Source: Rhizobiaceae bacterium (GTDB lineage Bacteria; Pseudomonadota; Alphaproteobacteria; Rhizobiales; Rhizobiaceae). Taken from it: 8,583 nt of DNA. This document shows positions 1 to 5,655 of this stretch, piece after piece. How positions within the stretch are numbered: the first letter of the stretch is position 1; the number at the start of each line of letters is the position of its first letter. The DNA is taken from positions 1 to 8,583 of the forward strand of contig SCRB01000575.1 in the NCBI GenBank assembly GCA_004299545.1. The letters are read 5' to 3'. Made by a program: the position numbers and the translations under genes. The notes under the pieces were generated by a model that had not been told where the DNA came from, made no database searches, and worked only from the letters and a program-made list of their open reading frames with translations.

Positions 1-1
1 G

Positions 2-88
2 CTTTGTCTTGAAGCGCCACTGGCTGACAGCGGCGCCAAGGCACATAAGGAGAATGCCTGTCGCGCGGACCCAGGTGACCGACGTCAC
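2..88 (-). CDS. Possible edge fragment of a small membrane protein (very uncertain)
   Basis: On the minus strand a reading frame runs off the left edge with a hydrophobic stretch (residues ATGILLMCLGAAV) followed by a basic tail (RFKTK). This is the pattern of a final transmembrane helix of a small drug/metabolite exporter. The frame is open from a stop near 125. A GTG at 88 or an ATG at 46 could be starts, but neither has a clear Shine-Dalgarno sequence. It could be the tail of a broken gene, the start of a gene outside the window, or chance. The call rests on hydrophobicity only. Confidence 0.15.
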   Translation of the reverse strand, partial: MTSVTWVRATGILLMCLGAAVSQWRFKTK

Positions 89-136
89 AACAACGCCGAA
101 CCCGCCGGATGGCAGCTTTGAGGGCCGTCAACTGAA

Positions 137-230
137 CGGCGGCTAACCGCCGAACCATCTCTGATCACGGACAGGCGGCTTACGGCCCCAATCCGCCTCG
201 TTGAATCCTTTCCGATCTGGACAGTCTGGC
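137..230. repeat. Diverged intergenic repeat, copy C (partial)
   Basis: Short words in this stretch recur in the other gene gaps. GAACGGCGGCT (134-144) also occurs at about 1332-1342, and GGACAGTCTGG (219-229) also occurs at 7858-7868. The matches are isolated words rather than a continuous alignment, so this is the weakest of three apparent copies of a degenerate, non-coding repeat. Confidence 0.3.
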
Positions 231-404
231 CGGATGCATAGGACTGGATCGGGCTGGGTTCCGGTCAGACGGCTTTGCGGGGACGTTGGCGAAGCGGACG
301 ATTTGGAACGGGGCGTTCCCGACTATCTGGCCCTCCGGGATCAAGCGCGTTCCGAAGCCTTGCTTCCGCATGATCATTGCAACCACTCGGGCTAAGATTG
401 GCAA
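180..404 (-). CDS. Small hypothetical ORF or gene remnant downstream of the SDR gene
   Basis: A 74-codon minus-strand frame begins with TTG at 404, three bases after the SDR stop codon. A better initiation codon would be ATG at 371, giving about 63 residues. From that ATG through roughly residue 35 the codons are strongly G/C-ending, like real genes here. The second half loses this bias and is Pro/Arg/Ser-rich, like non-coding DNA. I recognise no family, and no ribosome site is well placed. It may be a translated small protein, the remnant of a gene once downstream in the SDR transcript, or chance. The distal half overlaps the intergenic-repeat-like stretch near 190-230, which argues against a functional gene. 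Confidence 0.15.
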   Translation of the reverse strand: MPILARVVAMIMRKQGFGTRLIPEGQIVGNAPFQIVRFANVPAKPSDRNPARSSPMHPARLSRSERIQRGGLGP

Positions 405-407
405 CCT

Positions 408-1166
408 CTATGCCAGCCGAACAGACATTCCGCCGTCTGCAATCATCGGGCTGCCAGTCATGAAGCTCGAACGATCGGAAAGCAGGAAGACGGCGGCTTG
501 CGCAATCTCTTCGGCTTTCGCCATGCGCTTCATCGGATGCAGGTTGGAGATGAAGGCCAGCACATCCGGATTGCCCTCGCCGCCCGCGGGCGTGATCGTG
601 CCACCAGGCAACAGCGCGTTGACGCGGATACCCTCAGCAGCATGGTCGGAGGCCAGCGACTGAACCAGTCCGATCAATCCGGCCTTGGAGGCCGCATAGG
701 CTCCCATTCCCGGCATGCCACCATTGCTGAAGCCGACGAAGGAAGAGGTAAAGACGATCGAGCCGCCTCCATGCTTCCTCATCACGGGTATCTGAACTTT
801 CGCAGCTAGGAACGCGGCCGTCAGGTTTACCGAGATGACCTCGTTCCAGTTACCGACGCTCATGTCGGGGGTCGGCTGTATCGCTCCGACGATGCCGGCA
901 TTGTTGAACGCGCCATCCAGCGCGCCGAACTCCTTCATGGCAATTTCGACAAGCGCTTCGGCGTAGCTCTCGTCTTTGACGTCGCCAGCGGCGAAAACGG
1001 CCCGGCCGCTGCCGCGATTAATCCTTTCCACGAGCACTTCGAGTTCCGCTGAGCGTCGAGCGCCAAGGACCACGTTTGCACCTTCGGCAGCAAACAGAAG
1101 CGCTGCCGCCGCACCGATACCGCTGCTAGCCCCCGTGATGATGATTGTCTTGCCTTCCAATTCCAT
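408..1166 (-). CDS. SDR-family NAD(P)-dependent oxidoreductase
   Basis: A 252-residue classical short-chain dehydrogenase/reductase, a cytosolic Rossmann-fold enzyme that interconverts an alcohol and a ketone or aldehyde using NAD(P)(H). Visible motifs in order: the nucleotide-binding TGASSGIG at residues 11-18; the arginine pair 37-38 after the second strand, which hints at NADP(H) preference; NNAG at 88-91; and catalytic Asn114, Ser142, Tyr157 and Lys161 (YAASK). The C-terminal region is typical (GSPMIADGG near 238-246). The ATG at 1166 is chosen because AAAGGAG lies 7 bases upstream and the protein then starts at the first beta strand. A longer frame to 1319 adds 51 Arg-rich residues with no family counterpart. 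It points the same way as the LysR gene but is separated from it by 327 bp, so it probably has its own promoter. The substrate cannot be told from sequence. Confidence 0.95.
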   Translation of the reverse strand: MELEGKTIIITGASSGIGAAAALLFAAEGANVVLGARRSAELEVLVERINRGSGRAVFAAGDVKDESYAEALVEIAMKEFGALDGAFNNAGIVGAIQPTPDMSVGNWNEVISVNLTAAFLAAKVQIPVMRKHGGGSIVFTSSFVGFSNGGMPGMGAYAASKAGLIGLVQSLASDHAAEGIRVNALLPGGTITPAGGEGNPDVLAFISNLHPMKRMAKAEEIAQAAVFLLSDRSSFMTGSPMIADGGMSVRLA

Positions 1167-1493
1167 GACGTTGCTCCTTTGAATTGCGTCATGGTTGGGT
1201 CTAGCGATGGAGTGGAAGGCACAGCCACCCGATTTACACATGCCCCGACGCCGAGCTGCAACGAATGTTCGATCGCTGGCGAAAGTCCGCGCATTTCCAG
1301 GTCGCTTCCGGAACTGCATCCCACTGCTACAGAACGGCGGCTTTCAGAAAGTTACAGGAGGTCGTCAAACGGCCAAAATGGGGTCGGAAACGGACGCCGG
1401 CGTCTGCCAAACCTTCAACAGCAGCTAATCGATCCTTGTTCGCCGGAACCGGACTGTCTGCAGTCGGCCCCGATGTGGTCATGGAGCGAGAAT
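1167..1493. other. Intergenic region between the LysR and SDR genes
   Basis: These 327 bases hold no gene I can support; the open frames through them give Arg/Ser-rich, low-quality translations. The SDR ribosome site (AAAGGAG on the minus strand) lies at the left end. A weak minus-strand promoter-like pair, TTGCAG, 17 bases, TGTAAA, lies around 1230-1255, but it matches consensus poorly. The right half is a diverged intergenic repeat (separate entry). The word TAATCGATCC near 1426-1435 also occurs in the LysR operator-like dyad, but here it lacks its partner half. Confidence 0.6.
1330..1470. repeat. Diverged intergenic repeat, copy A
   Basis: The stretch 1382-1434 aligns with 7791-7842, with roughly three quarters of bases identical by eye. 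Conserved words are GGTCGGAA, GACGCCGG, TCAAC, GCAGCTA and TCGATC in the same order and orientation. Beyond the aligned core both copies run into a 'GGAC(A/T)GTCTG ... CGGCCCC' tail (A at about 1451-1470). Both copies lie between genes, are non-coding, and have no transposase or target duplication. This looks like a degenerate dispersed intergenic element, not a recent insertion. Confidence 0.5.
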
Positions 1494-2399
1494 TCACGGT
1501 TCTGATCGAGGCCGATGCCGGAGCGCATCGACGATGACCTTGAACGCCGGAAGGTTCTGACGGCGGCTGGGATAGTAGAGGAAATACCCGTCGAAGAACG
1601 GCGACCAGTCATCGAGAACCTGCACCAGCGAACCGGACCCGACCTGCCGTTCCACGATATTCTCGGGGACATACGCGATGCCGTAACCATTCGCCGCGGC
1701 GTCGATCTGGGCGTAGGAATTGTTGAAGGCGAGTTGGCCGTCGACCCGCACGCGCAATTCCTTTCCATCCTTCCCGAACTCCCAGGCATACAGGCCGCCA
1801 GAAGTCTCCTGGCGCATGTTGATGCAGACATGCCGGACGAGATCCTGCGGATGGGTGGGCACCCCATGCTCGGCGAAATAGCCGGGTGATGCGACCGCCA
1901 CCAGCCGCCAGTCCGGGCCAATGCGTACGGCGATCATGTCCTTTTCAACGCTCTCGCCCAACCGCACGCCGGCATCGAAACCTTCCTCGACGATGTTGCG
2001 GAAGGTGTTGTCGATGACCAGTTCGACGCTGATGTCAGGATAGTCCTTGAGCACAGGCTTCAGCTTCGGCCAGACCACGCTTTCCAGCGCATGGTCGGAC
2101 AAGGTCAGCCGGATTGAACCCGAGGGCTTGTCACGGAACGCCATCAGGGCTGCGATCTCGTCCTCGATCTCGGCCATGCGCGGCGTGATCGTCTGCAACA
2201 GCCGCTCGCCTGCGGGCGTTGTCGCCACATTACGCGTCGTGCGCGTCAGAAGACGGATCCCCATGCGCGCTTCGAGCTGCTTGATCGTGTGACTGAGGGT
2301 GGACTGCGCGACGCCGATCCTGGCGGCGGCGCGGGTGAAGCTGCGCTCTTCGGCGACGATCCTGAACCATGTCAGGTGATTGAAGTCGGTTTGCTCCAT
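1494..2399 (-). CDS. LysR-family transcriptional regulator
   Basis: A 301-residue LysR-type regulator, the usual length for the family. The N-terminal winged helix-turn-helix covers about residues 5-65: hydrophobic start (LTWFRIVAEERSFTRAAARIG), recognition helix around 'AQSTLSHTIKQLEARMG', then the LLTRTTR wing and the TPAGERLL linker-helix start. Residues from about 93 on form the periplasmic-binding-protein-like effector domain, including FDAGVRLGE near 165-173, a sequence common in the CrgA-like LysR subgroup. It lies divergent to the five-gene operon, with a 132-bp shared regulatory region containing a dyad with a T-N11-A motif, so it most likely controls that operon and itself. The ATG at 2399 gives the canonical N-terminus; the ribosome site is weak (purine-rich AAGCGAGAG). 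The effector is unknown. Confidence 0.95.
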   Translation of the reverse strand: MEQTDFNHLTWFRIVAEERSFTRAAARIGVAQSTLSHTIKQLEARMGIRLLTRTTRNVATTPAGERLLQTITPRMAEIEDEIAALMAFRDKPSGSIRLTLSDHALESVVWPKLKPVLKDYPDISVELVIDNTFRNIVEEGFDAGVRLGESVEKDMIAVRIGPDWRLVAVASPGYFAEHGVPTHPQDLVRHVCINMRQETSGGLYAWEFGKDGKELRVRVDGQLAFNNSYAQIDAAANGYGIAYVPENIVERQVGSGSLVQVLDDWSPFFDGYFLYYPSRRQNLPAFKVIVDALRHRPRSEP

Positions 2400-2531
2400 G
2401 CGCTCTCGCTTTCTGTGGCCTACAGATTAATCGATCCAGTCGATTAGTCTATTCCAATTGGGACGGGTAATCGGCTTTCGCATGAGCGGCTATATCGGGC
2501 GCCGACAGAAGATGCAGGAGCAAGCGGACCG
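2400..2531. promoter_or_regulatory. Divergent promoter region of the LysR gene and MFS operon
   Basis: This 132-bp gap separates the start codons of two divergent genes and must hold both promoters. It is clearly more A/T-rich than the flanking genes between about 2421 and 2460. It contains the dyad described separately and an 8-bp palindrome CCAATTGG at 2454-2461. I could not assign -35/-10 boxes with confidence for either direction. Confidence 0.7.
2424..2450. promoter_or_regulatory. Probable LysR-type operator (dyad with T-N11-A)
   Basis: Two 11-base arms, AGATTAATCGA (2424-2434) and TCGATTAGTCT (2440-2450), are inverted complements with one mismatched pair, around a 5-base centre (TCCAG). 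The core TAATCGA/TCGATTA is perfect. T at 2431 and A at 2443 give a T-N11-A motif sharing the dyad centre at 2437. This is the established shape of LysR-protein recognition sites, and the position between the regulator and its divergent target is typical. That the neighbouring LysR protein binds it is inference. Confidence 0.75.
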
Positions 2532-3722
2532 ATGGCTGCCGTGGCAACAGATGCAAGAACGCGGCCCCGGGCCGCTTGGGGCGCGGTGCTTTCGATGGCG
2601 CTTTGCGTAGCGATGCTGATCGCCTCCGAGTTCATGCCGGTCAGCCTGCTGACGCCGATGGCGGAAGGGCTTCACGCCACCGAGGGTCAGACCGGACAGG
2701 CGATCTCGGTCAGCGGGCTGTTCGCGGTTGCGGCAAGCCTGCTCATTACCACCGTTGCCGGAAGGCTGAACCGGAAGTGGATAATGGTCGCGATGACGGG
2801 CTTCATGCTGCTGTCGCTGGTTCTGGTCGCTATCGCGCCGAGCTTCGCCATGCTGATGGTCGGTCGCGCTCTGCTCGGTATCTGCATCGGCGGCTTCTGG
2901 GCGCTGGCCACCGCCGTCATCATTCGGCTGGTTCCGACAAGCGAAGTGCCGCGTGCGCTGGCATTGATGTATGGCGGGCAGGCCATTGCGGCAGCCTTCG
3001 CCGCGCCGGTCGGCAGCTATCTCGGCGGCCTGTTTGGCTGGCGCGAGGTGTTTTGGGCGCTGACGCCGATCGTCGCCGTCAACCTTGCTTGGCATGTCGT
3101 TGCGCTGCCGTCGCTGCCTGCGCACCAAAAGCAGGATTTCCGGGCAATGTTCGATCTGCTGAAGCGTCGATATTTCCTGCGCGGTCTCATGGCGTGCATG
3201 CTGTCCTGGGGCTCCGCCTTCACCATGTTCACCTATCTGCGCCCCTTTCTGGAGAAGGTGACGGGCGTGGACGTGACGACGCTTTCGGTTCTGCTGCTGC
3301 TCCTCGGCTGCGCGGGTTTCGTCGGCACATGGGCGGCTGGCCGCTTCCTGAAAGGAAGCATTGCACCCTTCCTGAAGCTGCCAGCGCTCGTGATGGGCGG
3401 AGCGACCTTCGGACTCTTGCTGTTCGGCTTCTCGACCGTTGCCGCTGGTCTGTTCATGGCGATCTGGGGCGCGATGAACACCATGTTTTCGGTTATCTGG
3501 ATGACGTGGATGTCGCAGAACGCCGACGACGCGCCGGAGGCGGCCGGCAGCCTGATGGTTGCGGCGATCCAGACCTCGATCCTGCTCGGCGCGGTCGTGG
3601 GCGGACTGCTGCTCGACGGCATCTCCATCCAGGCGACCTTCATTGGCAGCGTGGTGCTCGCCATTCTCGCGCTTGTGCTGATCGGCAACGGACAGCGTAT
3701 GCTGAGGCCGGGGGCGGCTTGA
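2532..3722 (+). CDS. MFS exporter, NepI/AraJ-like (drug:H+ antiporter-1 type)
   Basis: A 396-residue inner-membrane transporter of the major facilitator superfamily with about 12 hydrophobic segments. It resembles E. coli NepI (purine ribonucleoside efflux) across its length as I recall that protein. Shared features include LIASEFMPVSLLTPMA (29-44, within helix 1), the TEGQTGQAISVSG segment (50-62), the loop-2/3 motif-A region AGRLNRKW (76-83), GRALLGICIGGFWAL (111-125), RLVP (132-135), and FGWREVF (168-174). It probably exports a small molecule using the proton gradient; the true substrate is unknown. It is the first gene of a five-gene run divergent from the LysR gene. The ATG at 2532 has GGAG about 11 bases upstream, somewhat long; a GTG at 2541 is an alternative. 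Its stop is one base before the next start, indicating translational coupling. Confidence 0.92.
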   Translation: MAAVATDARTRPRAAWGAVLSMALCVAMLIASEFMPVSLLTPMAEGLHATEGQTGQAISVSGLFAVAASLLITTVAGRLNRKWIMVAMTGFMLLSLVLVAIAPSFAMLMVGRALLGICIGGFWALATAVIIRLVPTSEVPRALALMYGGQAIAAAFAAPVGSYLGGLFGWREVFWALTPIVAVNLAWHVVALPSLPAHQKQDFRAMFDLLKRRYFLRGLMACMLSWGSAFTMFTYLRPFLEKVTGVDVTTLSVLLLLLGCAGFVGTWAAGRFLKGSIAPFLKLPALVMGGATFGLLLFGFSTVAAGLFMAIWGAMNTMFSVIWMTWMSQNADDAPEAAGSLMVAAIQTSILLGAVVGGLLLDGISIQATFIGSVVLAILALVLIGNGQRMLRPGAA

Positions 3723-3723
3723 C

Positions 3724-4194
3724 ATGACAATTTGCGCCCCGATTTCCCGCCGCACATTGCTGGTAGCAAGTGCCGTCAGTCTTGCCGCTCCCGCCCGTAC
3801 TCGAACCGGAGCAGCCCGGGCACAGGAAAGTATTGCCGCTATGCGCCTCAGATTCACCTTCGCCGATCAGGATTTCACCGCAACGCTGGAAGACAATCCG
3901 TCAGCGCGGGACCTTTTCTCGATGCTGCCGCTCCATGATCTCGAGATCGATAACTACGCCGACAATGAGAAAATCGCCTATCTCCCGCGCAAGCCCACTG
4001 AGGAGGGCAGCGGCCCGTTTGAAAACGAGCAGCCGGGCGACCTCTGTTACTACGCCCCGTGGGGCAATCTGGCGATGTTCTATGGCCCCTACCGATGGTC
4101 GCGCGGCCTGATCCGGCTCGGGCGCTTCGATCAAGGCCCGGCACCGCTCTTGGTTCGCGGGAAGTTCCCCCTTCGGATCGAGACCGTCGAATAA
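3724..4194 (+). CDS. Cyclophilin-like fold protein with Tat-type signal peptide
   Basis: A 156-residue protein. Residues from about 40 to the end match the small cyclophilin-like fold family (a beta-barrel of about 115 residues): [21 protein letters not shown], a DLFSMLPL helix, YLPR, then [18 protein letters not shown] and a closing GKFPLRIE strand. The fold resembles peptidyl-prolyl isomerases, but the family lacks a settled activity. The first 33 residues look like a twin-arginine signal: SRRTLL at 8-13, a short Ala/Leu/Val-rich core, and an ARA-Q cleavage-like site at 31-34, predicting a periplasmic protein. Starting at Met40 (3841) would give the bare domain, but there is no ribosome site there. 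The 3724 start sits one base after the transporter stop, fitting coupled translation. Its role in the operon is unknown; binding the pathway's small molecule in the periplasm is speculation. Confidence 0.85.
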   Translation: MTICAPISRRTLLVASAVSLAAPARTRTGAARAQESIAAMRLRFTFADQDFTATLEDNPSARDLFSMLPLHDLEIDNYADNEKIAYLPRKPTEEGSGPFENEQPGDLCYYAPWGNLAMFYGPYRWSRGLIRLGRFDQGPAPLLVRGKFPLRIETVE

Positions 4195-4211
4195 CAAACA
4201 GGAGAAAGACG

Positions 4212-4607
4212 ATGAATATTCAACGCGCAGGATCGCAGCCGTCCGCCAAGGGTCCCGGCGACTGGTTCACGGGTACCGTCCGTATCGACCCGCTGTTCAA
4301 TCCGAAGGCTCCCGACCGTGTGCAAGGCGCGCAGGTCACCTTCGAGCCGGGCGCGCGCACGGCATGGCACACCCATCCGCTCGGCCAGACGCTGATCGTC
4401 ACTTCTGGCCTCGGCCGCGTGCAGCGCGAGGGGGGCCCGGTCGAGGAAATCCGGCCGGGCGACGTCGTCTGGTTCGAGCCCGGTGAAAAGCACTGGCACG
4501 GCGCGTCCTCCAATGTCGCCATGACCCATATCGCCCTCCAGGAGGTCCAGGACGGCAAGGTCGTCGACTGGATGGAGCATGTGACAGACGCCCAATACGG
4601 CGCCTAA
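4212..4607 (+). CDS. Cupin protein, (R)-hydroxynitrile-lyase-like
   Basis: A 131-residue single-domain cupin, probably a small metal-dependent enzyme of the cytosol. The first cupin motif gives His53, His55 and Gln59 (WHTHPLGQ), and the second gives His94 and His96 (PGEKHWHG). The spacing, and even the residue numbers, match what I recall for the manganese-dependent (R)-selective hydroxynitrile lyase of Granulicella tundricola (His53, His55, Gln59, His94), which splits or forms cyanohydrins such as mandelonitrile. Many proteins annotated 'mandelonitrile lyase-like cupin' lack a proven physiological substrate, so the activity is plausible, not shown. The ATG at 4212 has AGGAG about 7 bases upstream and gives the family length; a longer frame from 4059 overlaps the previous gene and is rejected. 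It sits 17 bp after the cyclophilin-like gene and 23 bp before the dehydrogenase, inside the operon. Confidence 0.92.
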   Translation: MNIQRAGSQPSAKGPGDWFTGTVRIDPLFNPKAPDRVQGAQVTFEPGARTAWHTHPLGQTLIVTSGLGRVQREGGPVEEIRPGDVVWFEPGEKHWHGASSNVAMTHIALQEVQDGKVVDWMEHVTDAQYGA

Positions 4608-4630
4608 CGTATCTGAAAAAGGAGCCTATT

Positions 4631-5647
4631 ATGCTCGCAACAGTCCTGCATTCACCCGGCAACATTATCTGCGAAGAGGTTTCGGAGCCGAAGATCGAAA
4701 AGCCAACGGATGCCATCATCAAGCTTTCGGCATCGTGTGTTTGCGGCTCCGACCTGTGGCCATATCGCGGACTTCAGCCCGTGAATGCGCCTCAACACAT
4801 GGGGCATGAATATTGCGGCGTCGTTGTCGAAGTTGGTAGCGAGGTGAAGACGGTTGGTCCCGGACAATTCGTCGTCGGCTCCTTCGTCATCTCGGACAAC
4901 ACCTGCCCGCATTGCCGTTATGGCTTCCAGTCTTCCTGCGAGCACCGTGAGTTCATGACCGGAGCGCAGGCTCCGTTCGCACGCATTCCACTGGCTGACG
5001 GCACCCTGGTTGCAACCGAAACGATGCCTTCCGACGATCTGATCCCCAGCTTGCTGGCCGCCTCTGACGTTCTCGGCACGGGCTGGTATGCTGCCGACGC
5101 GGCGCGGGTGAAGCCAGGCTGCACCGCCGTCGTTGTGGGAGACGGCGCTGTTGGGCTCATGGGCGTTCTCTCAGCCAAACAGCTTGGAGCCGAACGCATC
5201 ATCGCCATGAGTCGCCACAAGGCCAGGCAAGAACTAGCCCTGGAATATGGTGCGACCGATATCGTCACCGAGCGCGGGGACGCAGGCGTCGCGAAGGTCA
5301 AAGAACTCACTGGAGGCGTCGGCGCGGACTCCGTGCTGGAATGCGTCGGCACGCAGGAATCCATGATGCAGGCGATCAACAGCGCCCGCCCCGGCGGCTC
5401 GATCGGTTACGTCGGTGTTCCCCATGGTGTGGAACTCGATGGCCAGATGCTATTCTTCCAGCAGAAGAACCTGCTGGGCGGCCCTGCACCCGTCCGCCGT
5501 TTCCTTCCGCACCTCATCGACCTGATCATGGCTCGGAAGATCAACCCCGGAAAAGTCTTCGATCTGGAAGTGCCGTTCACCGATGTCGCGGAGGGATATC
5601 GAGCCATGGACGAACGGCGCGCTATCAAGGCCCTGCTGCGCGTCTAG
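4631..5647 (+). CDS. Zinc-dependent alcohol dehydrogenase (MDR family)
   Basis: A 338-residue medium-chain dehydrogenase/reductase that oxidises an alcohol or reduces an aldehyde with NAD(P)(H). The N-terminal GroES-like domain carries the catalytic zinc ligands Cys38 (CGSD) and His59-Glu60 (GHEYCG). The structural-zinc lobe has Cys92, Cys95 and Cys103 (TCPHC...SSC), one fewer than the usual four; a Gly stands where the third is expected, as I recall for this subgroup. The Rossmann domain has VVGDGAVG (168-175), and a Ser-Arg at 194-195 that may favour NADP(H). The C-terminal part (GGPAPVRRFLPHLIDLI) is typical of threonine/sorbitol-dehydrogenase-like members. The start has AAAAAGGAG 6 bases upstream, the strongest ribosome site in the operon. 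The stop lies 8 bp before the second transporter. The natural substrate is unknown; an aldehyde released by the neighbouring cupin is an attractive but untested idea. Confidence 0.93.
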   Translation: MLATVLHSPGNIICEEVSEPKIEKPTDAIIKLSASCVCGSDLWPYRGLQPVNAPQHMGHEYCGVVVEVGSEVKTVGPGQFVVGSFVISDNTCPHCRYGFQSSCEHREFMTGAQAPFARIPLADGTLVATETMPSDDLIPSLLAASDVLGTGWYAADAARVKPGCTAVVVGDGAVGLMGVLSAKQLGAERIIAMSRHKARQELALEYGATDIVTERGDAGVAKVKELTGGVGADSVLECVGTQESMMQAINSARPGGSIGYVGVPHGVELDGQMLFFQQKNLLGGPAPVRRFLPHLIDLIMARKINPGKVFDLEVPFTDVAEGYRAMDERRAIKALLRV

Positions 5648-5655
5648 AGGGACAG

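Larger units (their letters stand above)
1..407. other. Left-flank region without a convincing gene
   Basis: No ORF here has both a plausible start and recognisable protein content. What is visible: a small GC-rich hairpin at 137-152 (CGGCGG, CTAA, CCGCCG) with no T-run on either side; an inverted pair AGGCGG/CCGCCT at 173-178 and 193-198; a short segment around 127-230 that shares words with intergenic sequence elsewhere in the window (repeat entries below); and two weak minus-strand ORFs listed separately. The minus-strand SDR gene ends at its right edge, so the transcript 3' end of that gene should lie here, but I see no clear intrinsic terminator. Confidence 0.6.

Noticed and set aside
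75..88. Small inverted repeat GTGAC/GTCAC near the left edge
   Set aside because: Five-base arms are expected by chance in a sequence this long, and no gene start is anchored to it.
1167..1319. N-terminal extension of the SDR protein by 51 residues (start at 1319)
   Set aside because: The extension is Arg/Cys-rich with no family match, while ATG 1166 has a strong AAAGGAG site and begins at the conserved first strand.
1426..1435. Second LysR operator downstream of the LysR gene (TAATCGATCC)
   Set aside because: Only one half-site is present, with no inverted partner, and it lies within the diverged repeat, where a similar word (CTATTCGATC) occurs in copy B.
2576..3727. 383-codon plus-strand frame overlapping the MFS gene in another phase
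   Set aside because: It is Arg/Gly/Asp-rich with no hydrophobic segments or family features, and the overlapping phase encodes a recognisable transporter.
2490..3857. Long 455-codon minus-strand frame opposite the first MFS gene
   Set aside because: Its translation is low-complexity (Arg/Gln/His/Glu-rich) and lies antisense to a clear transporter; it is a typical high-GC shadow frame.
4059..4211. 51-residue N-terminal extension of the cupin
   Set aside because: It would overlap the end of the cyclophilin-like gene; ATG 4212 has its own AGGAG and gives the normal family length.
5341..5655. Fusion of the YhhS-like transporter to an upstream segment
   Set aside because: The upstream part is the dehydrogenase gene read out of phase, and a good ATG lies 8 bp after the dehydrogenase stop.
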